From Deinococcus peraridilitoris DSM 19664 (lineage in GTDB: Bacteria > Deinococcota > Deinococci > Deinococcales > Deinococcaceae): a stretch of 64,000 bases of DNA. Positions 24,894-32,782 of this stretch are shown here, in pieces. Location of the stretch: the NCBI RefSeq assembly GCF_000317835.1, contig NC_019793.1:2170001-2234000 (forward strand), given 5' to 3'. The position numbers and the translations under genes were made by a program. Position 1 is the stretch's first letter, and every line of letters starts with the position of its first letter. A model generated the notes under the pieces. That model did not search any database and was not told the origin of the DNA. It saw nothing but the letters and a program-made list of their open reading frames with translations.

Positions 24894-26144
24894 TCAATGC
24901 CGTGGGCTTTGGACGCCTTCTTGCGCCGCTGTCTGCCGTCCGTACCACTTGACGAAGGGCGTGGCCGAGAGGCCGTGCGCCACGATCGAGGCCAGGATGA
25001 CCAGGCTGCTCACGACCCATACGACCGGCTCCTGGGTTTTTCGCAAGGCCAGCATCGCGTAGAACATCGCCGACACCCCGACCGGCCCGAACCATCCCAG
25101 GAACAGCAGATCCCGCCTGCGTGGCAGTTGTGGCAAGGCTCGCCTCGCCAGGAACACGAACGGCAGGCGTCGAAAGAGCAACACGCCCAGACCGAGCACC
25201 AGCAGCGGCCAGCCCAGGTCAAGCCATTCCTGTACGGGGGCCATCAAGCCGAACAAGGTAAATATCGGCAGGGAAAAGAATTGATTCACCGATTCCTGCA
25301 CTTTGTGTTCCTGGGCACGCTCCCCACCACCGACCACCTGATCGAAGGCGATACCTGCGACGAACACAGCCAGCACACCGTTTGTGCCGAGCAGTTTCGC
25401 GCCGCCCAACACCAGCAGTGCCAGCGCGATGGTGGTCGAAAGAAACGATGGCTGTTCGATCAGCCGGCGGTGTTCGCACCATTCCAACAGACGACCGGCC
25501 CCGTAACCTGCGGCGATCCCCACCATCACGCCCCCGATGATCTCCCTGACCAGCGTCATGCTCAACCAGTGCTCCAGTGCCGTACCCGTCGAATTGAGCA
25601 GCAGCAGTATCGGCAGCAGCACCAGCAGGTAGGCCAGCCCGTCGTTGATGCCCGACTCGGCAGAAAGCAGATGCCGATCGTCATCCGGCAAGGTGTCTTT
25701 GGCCGCCTCACCCGACACGAGAGAAGAAGCCACCACCGGGTCGGTCGGCGTGATCACCGCGCCGATCAGGAGGGCCAGCAGAATCGGCACGTCAAGCAGC
25801 AGGTACGTCAGCAGACCACTGGCGATCCACATGAGCGGCATGACCAGGCCCAGCAGTACCAACAGCGCGCGCCAGTGACGTTTCAAGTAAGCGCGCGGCA
25901 GACGGAGGGCCACGGCCATCAGTCCGATGGCCAGCGTAAGGCGCGCTGCTTCTTCCAAAATGGTTTCCTGGTGCCCCCACTCGGCCGGGTCGAGGACGTT
26001 CAGCCCTGGACCGAGCAGCAGACCAAGCAGCAGCGCCAGGAGGGGCAGGGACAGCACCGAGCGGTTCTTGATGTATGCCGAAAAGAATCCCAACAGCAGC
26101 ACCAGACCACCCACGACGACGAGCGCGGCGTTCAGGGTGTCCAT
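24894..26144 (-). CDS. Cation:proton antiporter (NhaP/CPA1 type)
   Basis: 416 aa from ATG 26144, 7 nt after GGGAG. Twelve to thirteen hydrophobic helices, with the CPA1 core VITPTDPVVASSLVSGEAAK (TM5 TD/P unwound region and the ion-binding Asp) and LSAESGINDGLAYLLVLLP (SGxND, the second acidic site). The C-terminal helices include LLFLGWFGPVGVSAMFYAML, the typical 'R/W-G-P-x-G' region. It exchanges Na+ or K+ for H+ across the inner membrane. It lies 183 nt upstream of the MscS gene on the same strand, which makes an osmotic/ionic homeostasis group. Confidence 0.9.
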   Translation of the reverse strand: MDTLNAALVVVGGLVLLLGFFSAYIKNRSVLSLPLLALLLGLLLGPGLNVLDPAEWGHQETILEEAARLTLAIGLMAVALRLPRAYLKRHWRALLVLLGLVMPLMWIASGLLTYLLLDVPILLALLIGAVITPTDPVVASSLVSGEAAKDTLPDDDRHLLSAESGINDGLAYLLVLLPILLLLNSTGTALEHWLSMTLVREIIGGVMVGIAAGYGAGRLLEWCEHRRLIEQPSFLSTTIALALLVLGGAKLLGTNGVLAVFVAGIAFDQVVGGGERAQEHKVQESVNQFFSLPIFTLFGLMAPVQEWLDLGWPLLVLGLGVLLFRRLPFVFLARRALPQLPRRRDLLFLGWFGPVGVSAMFYAMLALRKTQEPVVWVVSSLVILASIVAHGLSATPFVKWYGRQTAAQEGVQSPRH

Positions 26145-26584
26145 TTCGACGCTCCCGTCCCACTCCTGCCTGAAATGTTGCCCACACAAGTTGTTCCCAC
26201 GCTTCAGCTTGTGTGGCACATCGAGGCCCATGTGTCAAGAAACCTCAATTTATCCTCAGCTTTCTCCGCAGCCAACCCATGTCCCCTTGAAGCTGTGCCC
26301 AATTCCGGTGACGCCGACCGCCTGCCGAACCTGCTCGGCGAACGGCGCATTTTGCTGCTGTTGGGTTTCGCGTGGCGGATTCCCTTGCGGCGGACCAGAT
26401 CCTGACAGCGCAGTTTCCCTGGCCTGAGAACCATGCAGGTCTTCAGGCGATTCGCGGCCAGATTCCGAATTTTCTCTGCCCGGCTTGGCGGGCTACGAAT
26501 CAACGCCTCAGCCTGGCGCTTTAGCTTCTAAGTAGTCCGCCCTGACCCACGTCCGCAAGTTGCCACGTCTTCGGAGGAACGCTT
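26145..26584. other. Intergenic region between divergent antiporter and esterase-like genes
   Basis: About 440 bp that must contain both promoters. TTGACA on the minus strand near 26228-26233 is a consensus -35, but its -10 partner is weak. No gene, repeat or stable terminator was seen. Confidence 0.45.
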
Positions 26585-27928
26585 ATGACCGTGAAATCCT
26601 GGCTGCTGAGTGCCGCGCTCACCCTGTCCGTCACCACCAGTGCGGCCCCGCCGCCCGCGAGCACGCTGGCCGGAGCGGTGCGTGCAGCTGCCGTGCCCGT
26701 CACGGACGATCCGCGCAGTTTCGATGCCCTGGTACAGCTCGCGCGGGGCGCGACGTACGTGCTGCTCGGTGAGGCCTCGCATGGAACGCATGAGTTTTAC
26801 CACGCCCGTGCAGAAATCACCCGGCGCCTGATCAAGGAACACGGCTTCGACGCGGTGGTGATCGAAGGAGACTGGCCAGACGCGCAGCGGGTGAACCGTT
26901 TCGTGCGCGGTGAGGGCAGCGACCGCACTGCCGAACTCGCCCTGGGAAACTTCGAGCGTTTTCCGCGCTGGCTGTGGCGCAACACCGTCGTGCGCGACTT
27001 CACGACCTGGCTGCGGGCGCACAACGACGGACGCCAGAACACGGCGAGGGCCGGCTTTTACGGCATGGACCTCTACAGCCTGGCGAGCTCACGGCGCGAA
27101 GTGCTGCGTGCCTTCGAAACCCTCGATCCGGCCAGGGCCGAGCGCGTCCGGGCGCAGTACGCCTGTCTGGGCGCCTTTGGAGCCGATCTTCAGGACAACC
27201 GTGGTGCGCCCGCCACCGGGAATGCGCAGGCCTGCGAGCAGACCGTACAGAACGTGTTCACCGACCTGCAGCGCTTCGCAGACGAGCGGCGTGGACGCCC
27301 TGGCACGTCCGCTGAAGCACTGTTCGATCTGGTGCAGAACGCCCGGCTGGTCAAGAACGCCGTGGCCTACGAACGCACTGCCGGGAACATCTTCGGCGGG
27401 GCCTCGTCGTGGAACGTGCGCGATCAGCACATGTTCGAAACGCTCGAAGCCATCCGTACCCATCTTGGTAAGGACGCCCGGATCGTGGTATGGGCACATA
27501 ATTCGCACCTCGGCGACGCGCGCGCCACCGAAATGGGGCGCGGGGGTGAATTGAACGTCGGGCAGCTGGTGCGCCAGCGCCACGGTCAGGCGGCGCTGCT
27601 GGTAGGTTTCACCACCCACACGGGCAGTGTGACTGCCGCGCAGGCGTGGGACGCCCCGGCGCAGCGCATGCAGGTGCGTCCCTCGCTGGAGGGCAGTTAC
27701 GAACGTCTCTTCCACGACACGGGCCTGCCGAATTTTCTGCTCGATCTGCGCCGGGCTCCACAGGGGCTGCAGCAGGAACGGCTGGAGCGCGCGATCGGCG
27801 TGCAGTACCTGCCTGCCTCCGAGCGTCAGAGTCACTACTTCCGTGCGAATCTGCCCCGGCAATTTGACGCGGTGGTGCATTTCGATGAAACCCGTGCGCT
27901 GGAGCCGCTTGATCCTGCCGCGCGGTGA
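26585..27928 (+). CDS. Secreted erythromycin-esterase-like protein
   Basis: 447 aa; ATG 26585 follows GGAGG. Residues 1-20 (SWLLSAALTLSVTTSAA) are a Sec signal peptide. The body is an Ere/TraB-fold hydrolase: YVLLGEASHGTHEFYHARAEITRRLI with the catalytic His in SHGTHEF, VVIEGDWPDAQRVNRF, a segment RWLWRNTVVRDFTTWLRAHN, FYGMDLYSL, and WAHNSHLGDARATEMG near residue 305. EreA/EreB open macrolide lactones by hydrolysis, but most chromosomal homologues have no proven substrate. Export by a signal peptide is unusual for the family, so an envelope substrate is possible. Confidence 0.8.
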   Translation: MTVKSWLLSAALTLSVTTSAAPPPASTLAGAVRAAAVPVTDDPRSFDALVQLARGATYVLLGEASHGTHEFYHARAEITRRLIKEHGFDAVVIEGDWPDAQRVNRFVRGEGSDRTAELALGNFERFPRWLWRNTVVRDFTTWLRAHNDGRQNTARAGFYGMDLYSLASSRREVLRAFETLDPARAERVRAQYACLGAFGADLQDNRGAPATGNAQACEQTVQNVFTDLQRFADERRGRPGTSAEALFDLVQNARLVKNAVAYERTAGNIFGGASSWNVRDQHMFETLEAIRTHLGKDARIVVWAHNSHLGDARATEMGRGGELNVGQLVRQRHGQAALLVGFTTHTGSVTAAQAWDAPAQRMQVRPSLEGSYERLFHDTGLPNFLLDLRRAPQGLQQERLERAIGVQYLPASERQSHYFRANLPRQFDAVVHFDETRALEPLDPAAR

Positions 27929-28255
27929 GCAAGGGCAGCAACCGGCGGTGCGAGAGGCTGCAAGAGGGCCGCAAGTTCGTTCCGCTCGTCTGCTGGCTGC
28001 CCTGCGGGGCTGATTGCATGTCGAAATGCCGCTCTGCAGGTTCGGCGCTTTATTGAGCTGTTACGACCTGGAAACGCTGAATTTTTCCTGTCGCCCTCAC
28101 GGAGCTTGCACTGCCGTCACCCCGAGTGGCATCGTTGGCAGGCTCGCTGGCGCCCTGCCCATAGTGCCGACAAATGCTTGTGCTCCTTGTGCATCATCTG
28201 CCTGGGTACAGGGCACGCCCGGAGTTGGGCCTGGCTCACATCCTCTAAATATGCA
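27929..28255. other. Intergenic region, no gene recognised
   Basis: About 330 bp between the esterase-like gene and the ArsR promoter. It has no open frame with a plausible start and no clear terminator. Confidence 0.5.
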
Positions 28256-28285
28256 TTGACAGGAATATTCAATATGTGGAATACT
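28256..28285 (+). promoter_or_regulatory. ArsR-SRPBCC operon promoter with operator-like inverted repeat
   Basis: TTGACA (28256-28261), 18-bp spacer, AATACT (28280-28285). Inside it, TATTC (28266-28270) and GAATA (28279-28283) form an inverted repeat with an 8-nt gap, and GAATATTC is itself palindromic. Autorepression by the ArsR protein encoded 44 bp downstream is the simple reading. Confidence 0.55.
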
Positions 28286-28328
28286 TGACTCAGCATCAGA
28301 AGACGCGAGGAAAGGAGGAACCAACGCC

Positions 28329-28667
28329 ATGAACACCGCGATCCTGAGCGCGCTGGCCGAACCTCACCGGCTCCACATCGTCGAACTGCTGGCCCGGCAG
28401 CCCTTGACCGTCGGTGAAATTGCTGCCCGGTTGCAGATGCGTCAACCACAGGCGTCCAAACACCTTCGCGTACTCAGCGATGCAGGTGTCGTCAAGGTCG
28501 AAGCCGTCGCCAACCGGCGTATCTGTACGCTGCGCCCGGAGCCTTTCCAGGAACTCGATCAGTGGTTGAACACCTACCGGCAGCTCTGGGACGACCGTTT
28601 CGACCGGCTCGACGAGTATCTGCAAGAACTTCAGCAAAGCCGCACGACAGATTCCGACGAAAAGTGA
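28329..28667 (+). CDS. ArsR family repressor
   Basis: 112 aa; AAGGAGG lies upstream of ATG 28329. The winged helix is clear: ILSALAEPHRLHIVELLARQPLTVGEIAARLQMRQPQASKHLRVLSDAGVVKVEAVANRRICTLRPE, with the recognition helix at about 38-52. It carries no Cys metal site, so it is not a metalloregulator of the classic kind. It belongs to the ArsR subgroup that is always followed by an SRPBCC gene, which fits the next gene 24 nt downstream. Confidence 0.9.
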   Translation: MNTAILSALAEPHRLHIVELLARQPLTVGEIAARLQMRQPQASKHLRVLSDAGVVKVEAVANRRICTLRPEPFQELDQWLNTYRQLWDDRFDRLDEYLQELQQSRTTDSDEK

Positions 28668-28690
28668 ATCAACCCCACCAGGAGGCCTTC

Positions 28691-29227
28691 ATGACCGGCA
28701 GCACCAGCAGCGCACCATTCCCAATGACCTCACGCGTCGAAGCAGGGAAAGAACTCATCCTCGAGCGTGTCTTTCGAGCTCCCCGTGAACTGGTGTTCGA
28801 CGCTTTCTCGAAGGCCGAGCATCTCAGCAAATGGTGGGCACCCCGCGGCTGGGAAATTTCCCATTGCACCGTCGACTTTCACCCCGGAGGCCGGTGGCAT
28901 TACTGCATGAAGTGCGTCGACGGCAGTCAAGGCGATTTCTACGGCATGGAATCGTGGGGTCTGGGCGTTTATCAGGAAATCGACGCTCCAGCGCGCATCG
29001 TGTACACCGATTATTTTTCGGACGCCGAGGCCAACATCAATGAGGCCCTGCCTCCGACCCGTTCGACGCTGACGTTCGAAACAGTCGAGGGTGGAACGAA
29101 AGTGGTCAACCGCGCCCTCTACAACTCCGAAGAAGCCTTGAAGACGGTCATGGATATGGGCATGCTCCAGGGCATCACTGAAACCTGGGACCACCTGGCG
29201 AGGTATCTGGAGTCCATGCACACCTGA
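28691..29227 (+). CDS. SRPBCC (AHSA1-like) domain protein
   Basis: 178 aa; ATG 28691 follows GGAGG. The AHSA1 fold signature is clear: LERVFRAPRELVFDAFSKAEHLSKWWAPRGWEIS, DFHPGGRWHYCM, YTDYFSDA, and the C-terminal helix GITETWDHLARYLESM. These proteins have a hydrophobic pocket for lipids or other small ligands. Together with the ArsR gene it forms a two-gene operon ending at the strong hairpin at 29368. The ligand is unknown. Confidence 0.9.
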   Translation: MTGSTSSAPFPMTSRVEAGKELILERVFRAPRELVFDAFSKAEHLSKWWAPRGWEISHCTVDFHPGGRWHYCMKCVDGSQGDFYGMESWGLGVYQEIDAPARIVYTDYFSDAEANINEALPPTRSTLTFETVEGGTKVVNRALYNSEEALKTVMDMGMLQGITETWDHLARYLESMHT

Positions 29228-29367
29228 TGCTCCGCTTCGAGCGGTTGAGACAGGGTGCCCGTTCTTTCCCGTCGGGCTCAGCTTAAGGACCACACCTCAA
29301 AATGAACCGGAAGGGACCGCAGGCGGGTCATAAGGATGGGCCGATTTGGTCAGCCCTTTTGACCGAG

Positions 29368-29412
29368 AAAGAACGGCGTGCCCAAAACCGCTGTTGGGCA
29401 CGCCGTTCTTTT
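29368..29412. terminator. Bidirectional terminator, 17-bp stem
   Basis: A perfect 17-nt arm (29368-29384) pairs with 29395-29411 across a 10-nt loop. T runs on both sides (TTCTTTTG on plus, CTTTCTC on minus) let it serve the ArsR operon and the minus-strand gene at 29510. Confidence 0.8.
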
Positions 29413-29509
29413 GAGAATTTTGGTTCCCGACACAGAATTTCGTTTTCTTGCCGTAACCCTGTGGTCTCGTGCCGCATTGGGGCAGCGCGGAGAACAACTG
29501 TTCTGTTCT

Positions 29510-29749
29510 TCAGTGTAGTTGTCGCTGCTGGCTCGCGCTGGGAAGGCGGATGTAGGGAGGCAGGTCATCCTCGACCTTCAGTCGCACTGCCATCGACTTG
29601 ATGGCCCGGACGGTTGGTTGCTCGGGTGGGGAGTCTGGGCCGGTGTGTTCAGCCCAGGACTGAACGGCACGTTGGGCATACCAGAGTAGTGTGAAGAGCA
29701 GCACCATCACGCTCATCACCTGAAATGTTGCGACTGCTGCGTCGGTCAT
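29510..29749 (-). CDS. Small membrane-anchored hypothetical protein
   Basis: 79 aa. One N-terminal hydrophobic helix (VATFQVMSVMVLLFTLLWYA, about 6-26) and a polar C-terminal part (VRAIKSMAVRLKVEDDLPPYIRL). GAGGA lies directly before the ATG with no spacer, which is poor, but an AT-rich promoter-like stretch (TATATT, TAGTTT) lies upstream. It is followed by the hairpin at 29368. I do not recognise it. Confidence 0.45.
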   Translation of the reverse strand: MTDAAVATFQVMSVMVLLFTLLWYAQRAVQSWAEHTGPDSPPEQPTVRAIKSMAVRLKVEDDLPPYIRLPSASQQRQLH

Positions 29750-29911
29750 TCCTCATTGTTCACACATGTCACCTGAAACTACTTCTTAAATATATGAATG
29801 AAGTTTTCATTGATGAGAAGTGCAGGCCCGACCGACACATCTTTTTGGTCTGCTGTGGCAGCACTTTTCCCATAATTTTGGTCAGGAAACGCGGGCGAAC
29901 CTGCCGGCGTT

Positions 29912-30721
29912 TCAGATGAGGTCGGCCGGAATATCAGGAAAGCTGGTGAGGGGAAAGGTATCGACATTGGCCGAGCGTTGCTGTGCCAGCACACCGCCAT
30001 CCACCACGACAAATTGCCCGGTGATGTACGCCGCGTCATCTGAGGCGAGAAAGGTCACGGCGCCCGTCAGGTCCTCGGCGACACCGTACCGGCCAAGCGG
30101 CACCACCCTCTCCCGTTCCCGCAGTACCTCGCCCGAAAGACCGTAGGTGTTGATGAAGCCGGGCACCACGCCGTTCACGCGAATTCCGTACGGTGCCAGA
30201 TCGAGGGCCATGGCGCGCGTCATGGCCTCGATGCCCCCCTTGGTCGCGTCATACGCCACGTTCCCACGGTGAGCCCGCGTCGCACCGCCCGAGGACGTTG
30301 TGAGAATCACGCCCCGGCGGCGGCGGGCCATCGTGTGCGCCGCGCGATGCGAGCAGAGAAACACGCTTTTGAGATTCACGCGCTGCACGCGGTCCCACCA
30401 CGCTTCGTCACCATCCAGAAAATGCCGCGCCTCGTCGATCAGGGCGGCGTTGTTGAGCAGCACATCGACTGGACCAAATTCGTTTTCAACCTGCGAGAAC
30501 AAGGCTTCGACCTCCGCTCTGCTGGACACGTCAGCGGGAGCGGGCAGCGCCTCACCGCCTGCCGCGCGGATTTCTTCTGCGACCGTGTGGGCCGCGTCCT
30601 GCTTCACATCATTTACCACCACGCGCCCACCCTCGGCCGCGAAGCGCAGTGCGGCGGCACGGCCGATGCCTCCGCCTGCACCCGTAATAAACACGACTTT
30701 TCCCTGAAAACGTTGATTCAT
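29912..30721 (-). CDS. Short-chain dehydrogenase/reductase
   Basis: 269 aa; GAAGGGAG precedes ATG 30721. The classical SDR pattern is complete: VVFITGAGGGIGRAAAL (TGxxxGxG cofactor loop), ADVSS, LLNNAALID (NNAG-like), a Ser in LTTSSGG, and the catalytic YDATK (Y-x3-K) followed by EAMTRAMALDLAPYGIRVNGVVPG. VVVNDVKQDA after strand 2, with Asp, suggests NAD+ preference. The substrate is unknown. It is divergent from the MFS pump at 30956. Confidence 0.9.
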   Translation of the reverse strand: MNQRFQGKVVFITGAGGGIGRAAALRFAAEGGRVVVNDVKQDAAHTVAEEIRAAGGEALPAPADVSSRAEVEALFSQVENEFGPVDVLLNNAALIDEARHFLDGDEAWWDRVQRVNLKSVFLCSHRAAHTMARRRRGVILTTSSGGATRAHRGNVAYDATKGGIEAMTRAMALDLAPYGIRVNGVVPGFINTYGLSGEVLRERERVVPLGRYGVAEDLTGAVTFLASDDAAYITGQFVVVDGGVLAQQRSANVDTFPLTSFPDIPADLI

Positions 30722-30943
30722 GCTGCTCCCTTCGCTGTTTCAACAGCTGCACCCACCGTATACCGCCTGAGCCCCGCCGACACTACGGCTCGGTTGAACA
30801 GCCGGGCAGGCAGGGCACAGGGGCGGCTGCCGGTGTGCCCTGCCAGATACTTGCCGGGTGCGCGGGACTTGGCAAAACGCACAAGAATTGAGCCAGATTC
30901 TGCCCTAGGCTAAATGGCGCTTCTGCCGCTGACACCTGGGGAG

Positions 30944-30949
30944 TAGCGT
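30944..30949 (+). promoter_or_regulatory. Leaderless -10 box for the Tet-type MFS gene
   Basis: TAGCGT, 6 nt before ATG 30956, with TTCTGC 17 bp upstream as a weak -35. No ribosome binding site is present. Confidence 0.4.
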
Positions 30950-30955
30950 GGGCGC

Positions 30956-32212
30956 ATGAATTTGCGCAAGCCTGCCGCCCTGGTGTTCGTGCTCGCCACC
31001 CTGCTGATCGACGTGATGGGCATCGGGCTCATCATTCCGGTGCTGCCCTCGCTCGTGAAGCAGCTGGCGGGCGGCGAAGCGGCGGGCGCGCAGATGCTGG
31101 GAATTCTCACGGCGGTGTACGCCGCGATGCAGTTTTTGTTTGCGCCGCTGCTGGGAGCGCTCAGTGACCGCTTCGGGCGCCGTCCCGTGCTGCTGCTTTC
31201 TATTTTCGGGCTGGGCCTCGACTACCTGCTGCTGTACTTTGCCCCGACGCTCGCCTGGCTCTTTGTGGGGCGCGTGCTCGCCGGGATCACGGGTGCCAGC
31301 ATGGCCGTCGTCAACGCGTACGTCGCCGACGTGACGCCGCCCGAGCAGCGCGCCAAAAGTTACGGCCTGCTGGGCGCGATGTTTGGTCTGGGTTTCATCA
31401 TCGGGCCCGTGGTCGGTGGCTTTCTCGGGAACATCGATCTGCGCCTGCCGTTCGCGGCGGCCGCCGGCCTGGCACTGGTCAACGCGCTTTACGGCCTGTT
31501 CGTGCTGCCCGAGTCGCTCCGGCCCGAACACCGCAACGCCCGGATCGGGGTCCGCAACCTGAGCCCGCTGGTGAGCCTCGCGGCCCTCACGCGCTACCCG
31601 CTCGTGCGCAACCTCGGCGGGAGCTTTATCCTGTTCGGTCTGGCCAATCAGGTCATCTTCAATACCTGGGTGCTCTTTACCGAGGGTGTGCTGAAGTGGA
31701 GCCCCGCCCAGAATGGTGCTGCGCTCGCCCTGGTGGGAGTGCTGGCCATCGTCGTGCAGGCGGGACTCGTCGGTTTCGCCATCAAGACCTTCGGCGAGCG
31801 CAGCACCATTCTGGGCGGGTTGATGGTCGGCGTGGTGCAGTTCGGTCTGCTGGGCCTGGCCCGCACCGACCTGATGTTCTACATCGCCATCATCATCGGC
31901 AGCCTGAGCGGCGTGGCAGGCCCAGCGATGCAGGCCCTCATCAGCCGCAACGTCACCGAGCGCGAGCAGGGCACGGTGCAGGGCGCCATCACCAGCCTGA
32001 ACAGCGTGGTCGGCATTGTCGGGCCGCTGCTGGCCACCTGGGTGTTCGCTTACTACAACGGGGGAGGAGCGGGCGTGCGCGTGCCCGGCGCGGCGTTCTA
32101 TCTGGGTGGCGTGTGCTTTCTGTTGGGCACCCTGCTGACGGCGATCGTCCTGCCACGCGAACCAAGGAAGACCGCAACTCTGCCCGGCGAACCCCTGCCC
32201 GGTGAACCCTGA
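30956..32212 (+). CDS. MFS efflux pump, TetA-like (DHA1 family)
   Basis: 418 aa with 12 hydrophobic helices. [22 protein letters not shown] (TM1 with the D-x3-G-x-G-x2-x-P signature of DHA1 antiporters), [21 protein letters not shown] (motif A), [50 protein letters not shown] (motifs B and C) identify a proton-driven drug exporter of the tetracycline-resistance type. The closest functional class is TetA/Bmr, but the real substrate cannot be read. The C-terminal 15 residues hold a small repeat ([10 protein letters not shown]). Confidence 0.9.
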   Translation: MNLRKPAALVFVLATLLIDVMGIGLIIPVLPSLVKQLAGGEAAGAQMLGILTAVYAAMQFLFAPLLGALSDRFGRRPVLLLSIFGLGLDYLLLYFAPTLAWLFVGRVLAGITGASMAVVNAYVADVTPPEQRAKSYGLLGAMFGLGFIIGPVVGGFLGNIDLRLPFAAAAGLALVNALYGLFVLPESLRPEHRNARIGVRNLSPLVSLAALTRYPLVRNLGGSFILFGLANQVIFNTWVLFTEGVLKWSPAQNGAALALVGVLAIVVQAGLVGFAIKTFGERSTILGGLMVGVVQFGLLGLARTDLMFYIAIIIGSLSGVAGPAMQALISRNVTEREQGTVQGAITSLNSVVGIVGPLLATWVFAYYNGGGAGVRVPGAAFYLGGVCFLLGTLLTAIVLPREPRKTATLPGEPLPGEP

Positions 32213-32378
32213 TTCCGGACGGCGACGCTTGACAAGTATGGTCACAAGCTGCAGTGAGTGGAGATTAAAGCAAATATAAACAGGTTCTTGAAGCCGTTTT
32301 CAAGGCCAAAGCGGGCGCGAATCTCCGATTTTTATAAGGAGAGACGTTCTTGAAGTGAAAAATTCCATATCGGCCCAG
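32213..32378. other. Upstream part of the endoglucanase leader region
   Basis: Relatively AT-rich. No gene or strong hairpin was recognised between the MFS stop and the promoter at 32379; TTGACA at 32228 is a further -35-like hexamer without partner. Confidence 0.4.
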
Positions 32379-32407
32379 TTGACAGCGCTTTCAGAAATTT
32401 TTACTGT
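32379..32407 (+). promoter_or_regulatory. Promoter P1 of the GH81 gene, with cre-like operator 1
   Basis: TTGACA (32379-32384), a 17-bp spacer and TACTGT (32402-32407) make a near-consensus promoter. TGACAGCGCTTTCA (32380-32393) overlaps the -35 and fits the cre consensus TGWAANCGNTNWCA at all but one fixed position. A LacI/CcpA-type repressor bound here would block the polymerase. The transcript would have a leader of about 370 nt. Confidence 0.6.
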
Positions 32408-32707
32408 AGGACCACACCTAAAAGCAGAGAACTCACCACGATGGTCAGGCTTTGCTCAATCTTTTTACGTCCGGTTTCTCCGCTGTAGTCAGGGGAGGCC
32501 CGAATGGTTTGACGCTCGAACAGAAAGGACGGATTCATGGTTTATAGCGAACGGGCATAGAGAGTCTGACAGCGTAACCTCAGCAGCGTTGTGTGGGAGG
32601 TGTGAATTGCTTCGTCCTCAGTCGGTGCCTCCTTCAAACCATACGAAGGCCGTGCTGCTCGTCAGAAGTTGCGCTCTTGCCTGGATACCCTTCTTTTTGC
32701 GAACAAA

Positions 32708-32721
32708 TGTAAACGTTTCCA
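32708..32721 (+). promoter_or_regulatory. cre-like operator 2 upstream of the GH81 gene
   Basis: TGTAAACGTTTCCA matches TGWAANCGNTNWCA at all but one fixed position. It lies 62 bp before ATG 32783 and between a TTGCGA and a TCTAGC, so it could also cover a second, weaker promoter. Confidence 0.55.
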
Positions 32722-32782
32722 GATGTCTAGCCTGCGATCGGATCACCCGCCGCACCCGTCCCTCGCCCACAAAGGGGAAAAG

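Noticed and set aside
24897..26405. 502-codon plus-strand frame opposite the antiporter gene
   Set aside because: Gln/His-rich antisense product; the opposite strand encodes an intact CPA1 antiporter.
30905..32245. Long minus-strand open frame opposite the Tet-type MFS gene
   Set aside because: Same composition pattern (Gln/His/Arg-rich, no motif) and exact overlap with a recognised pump.
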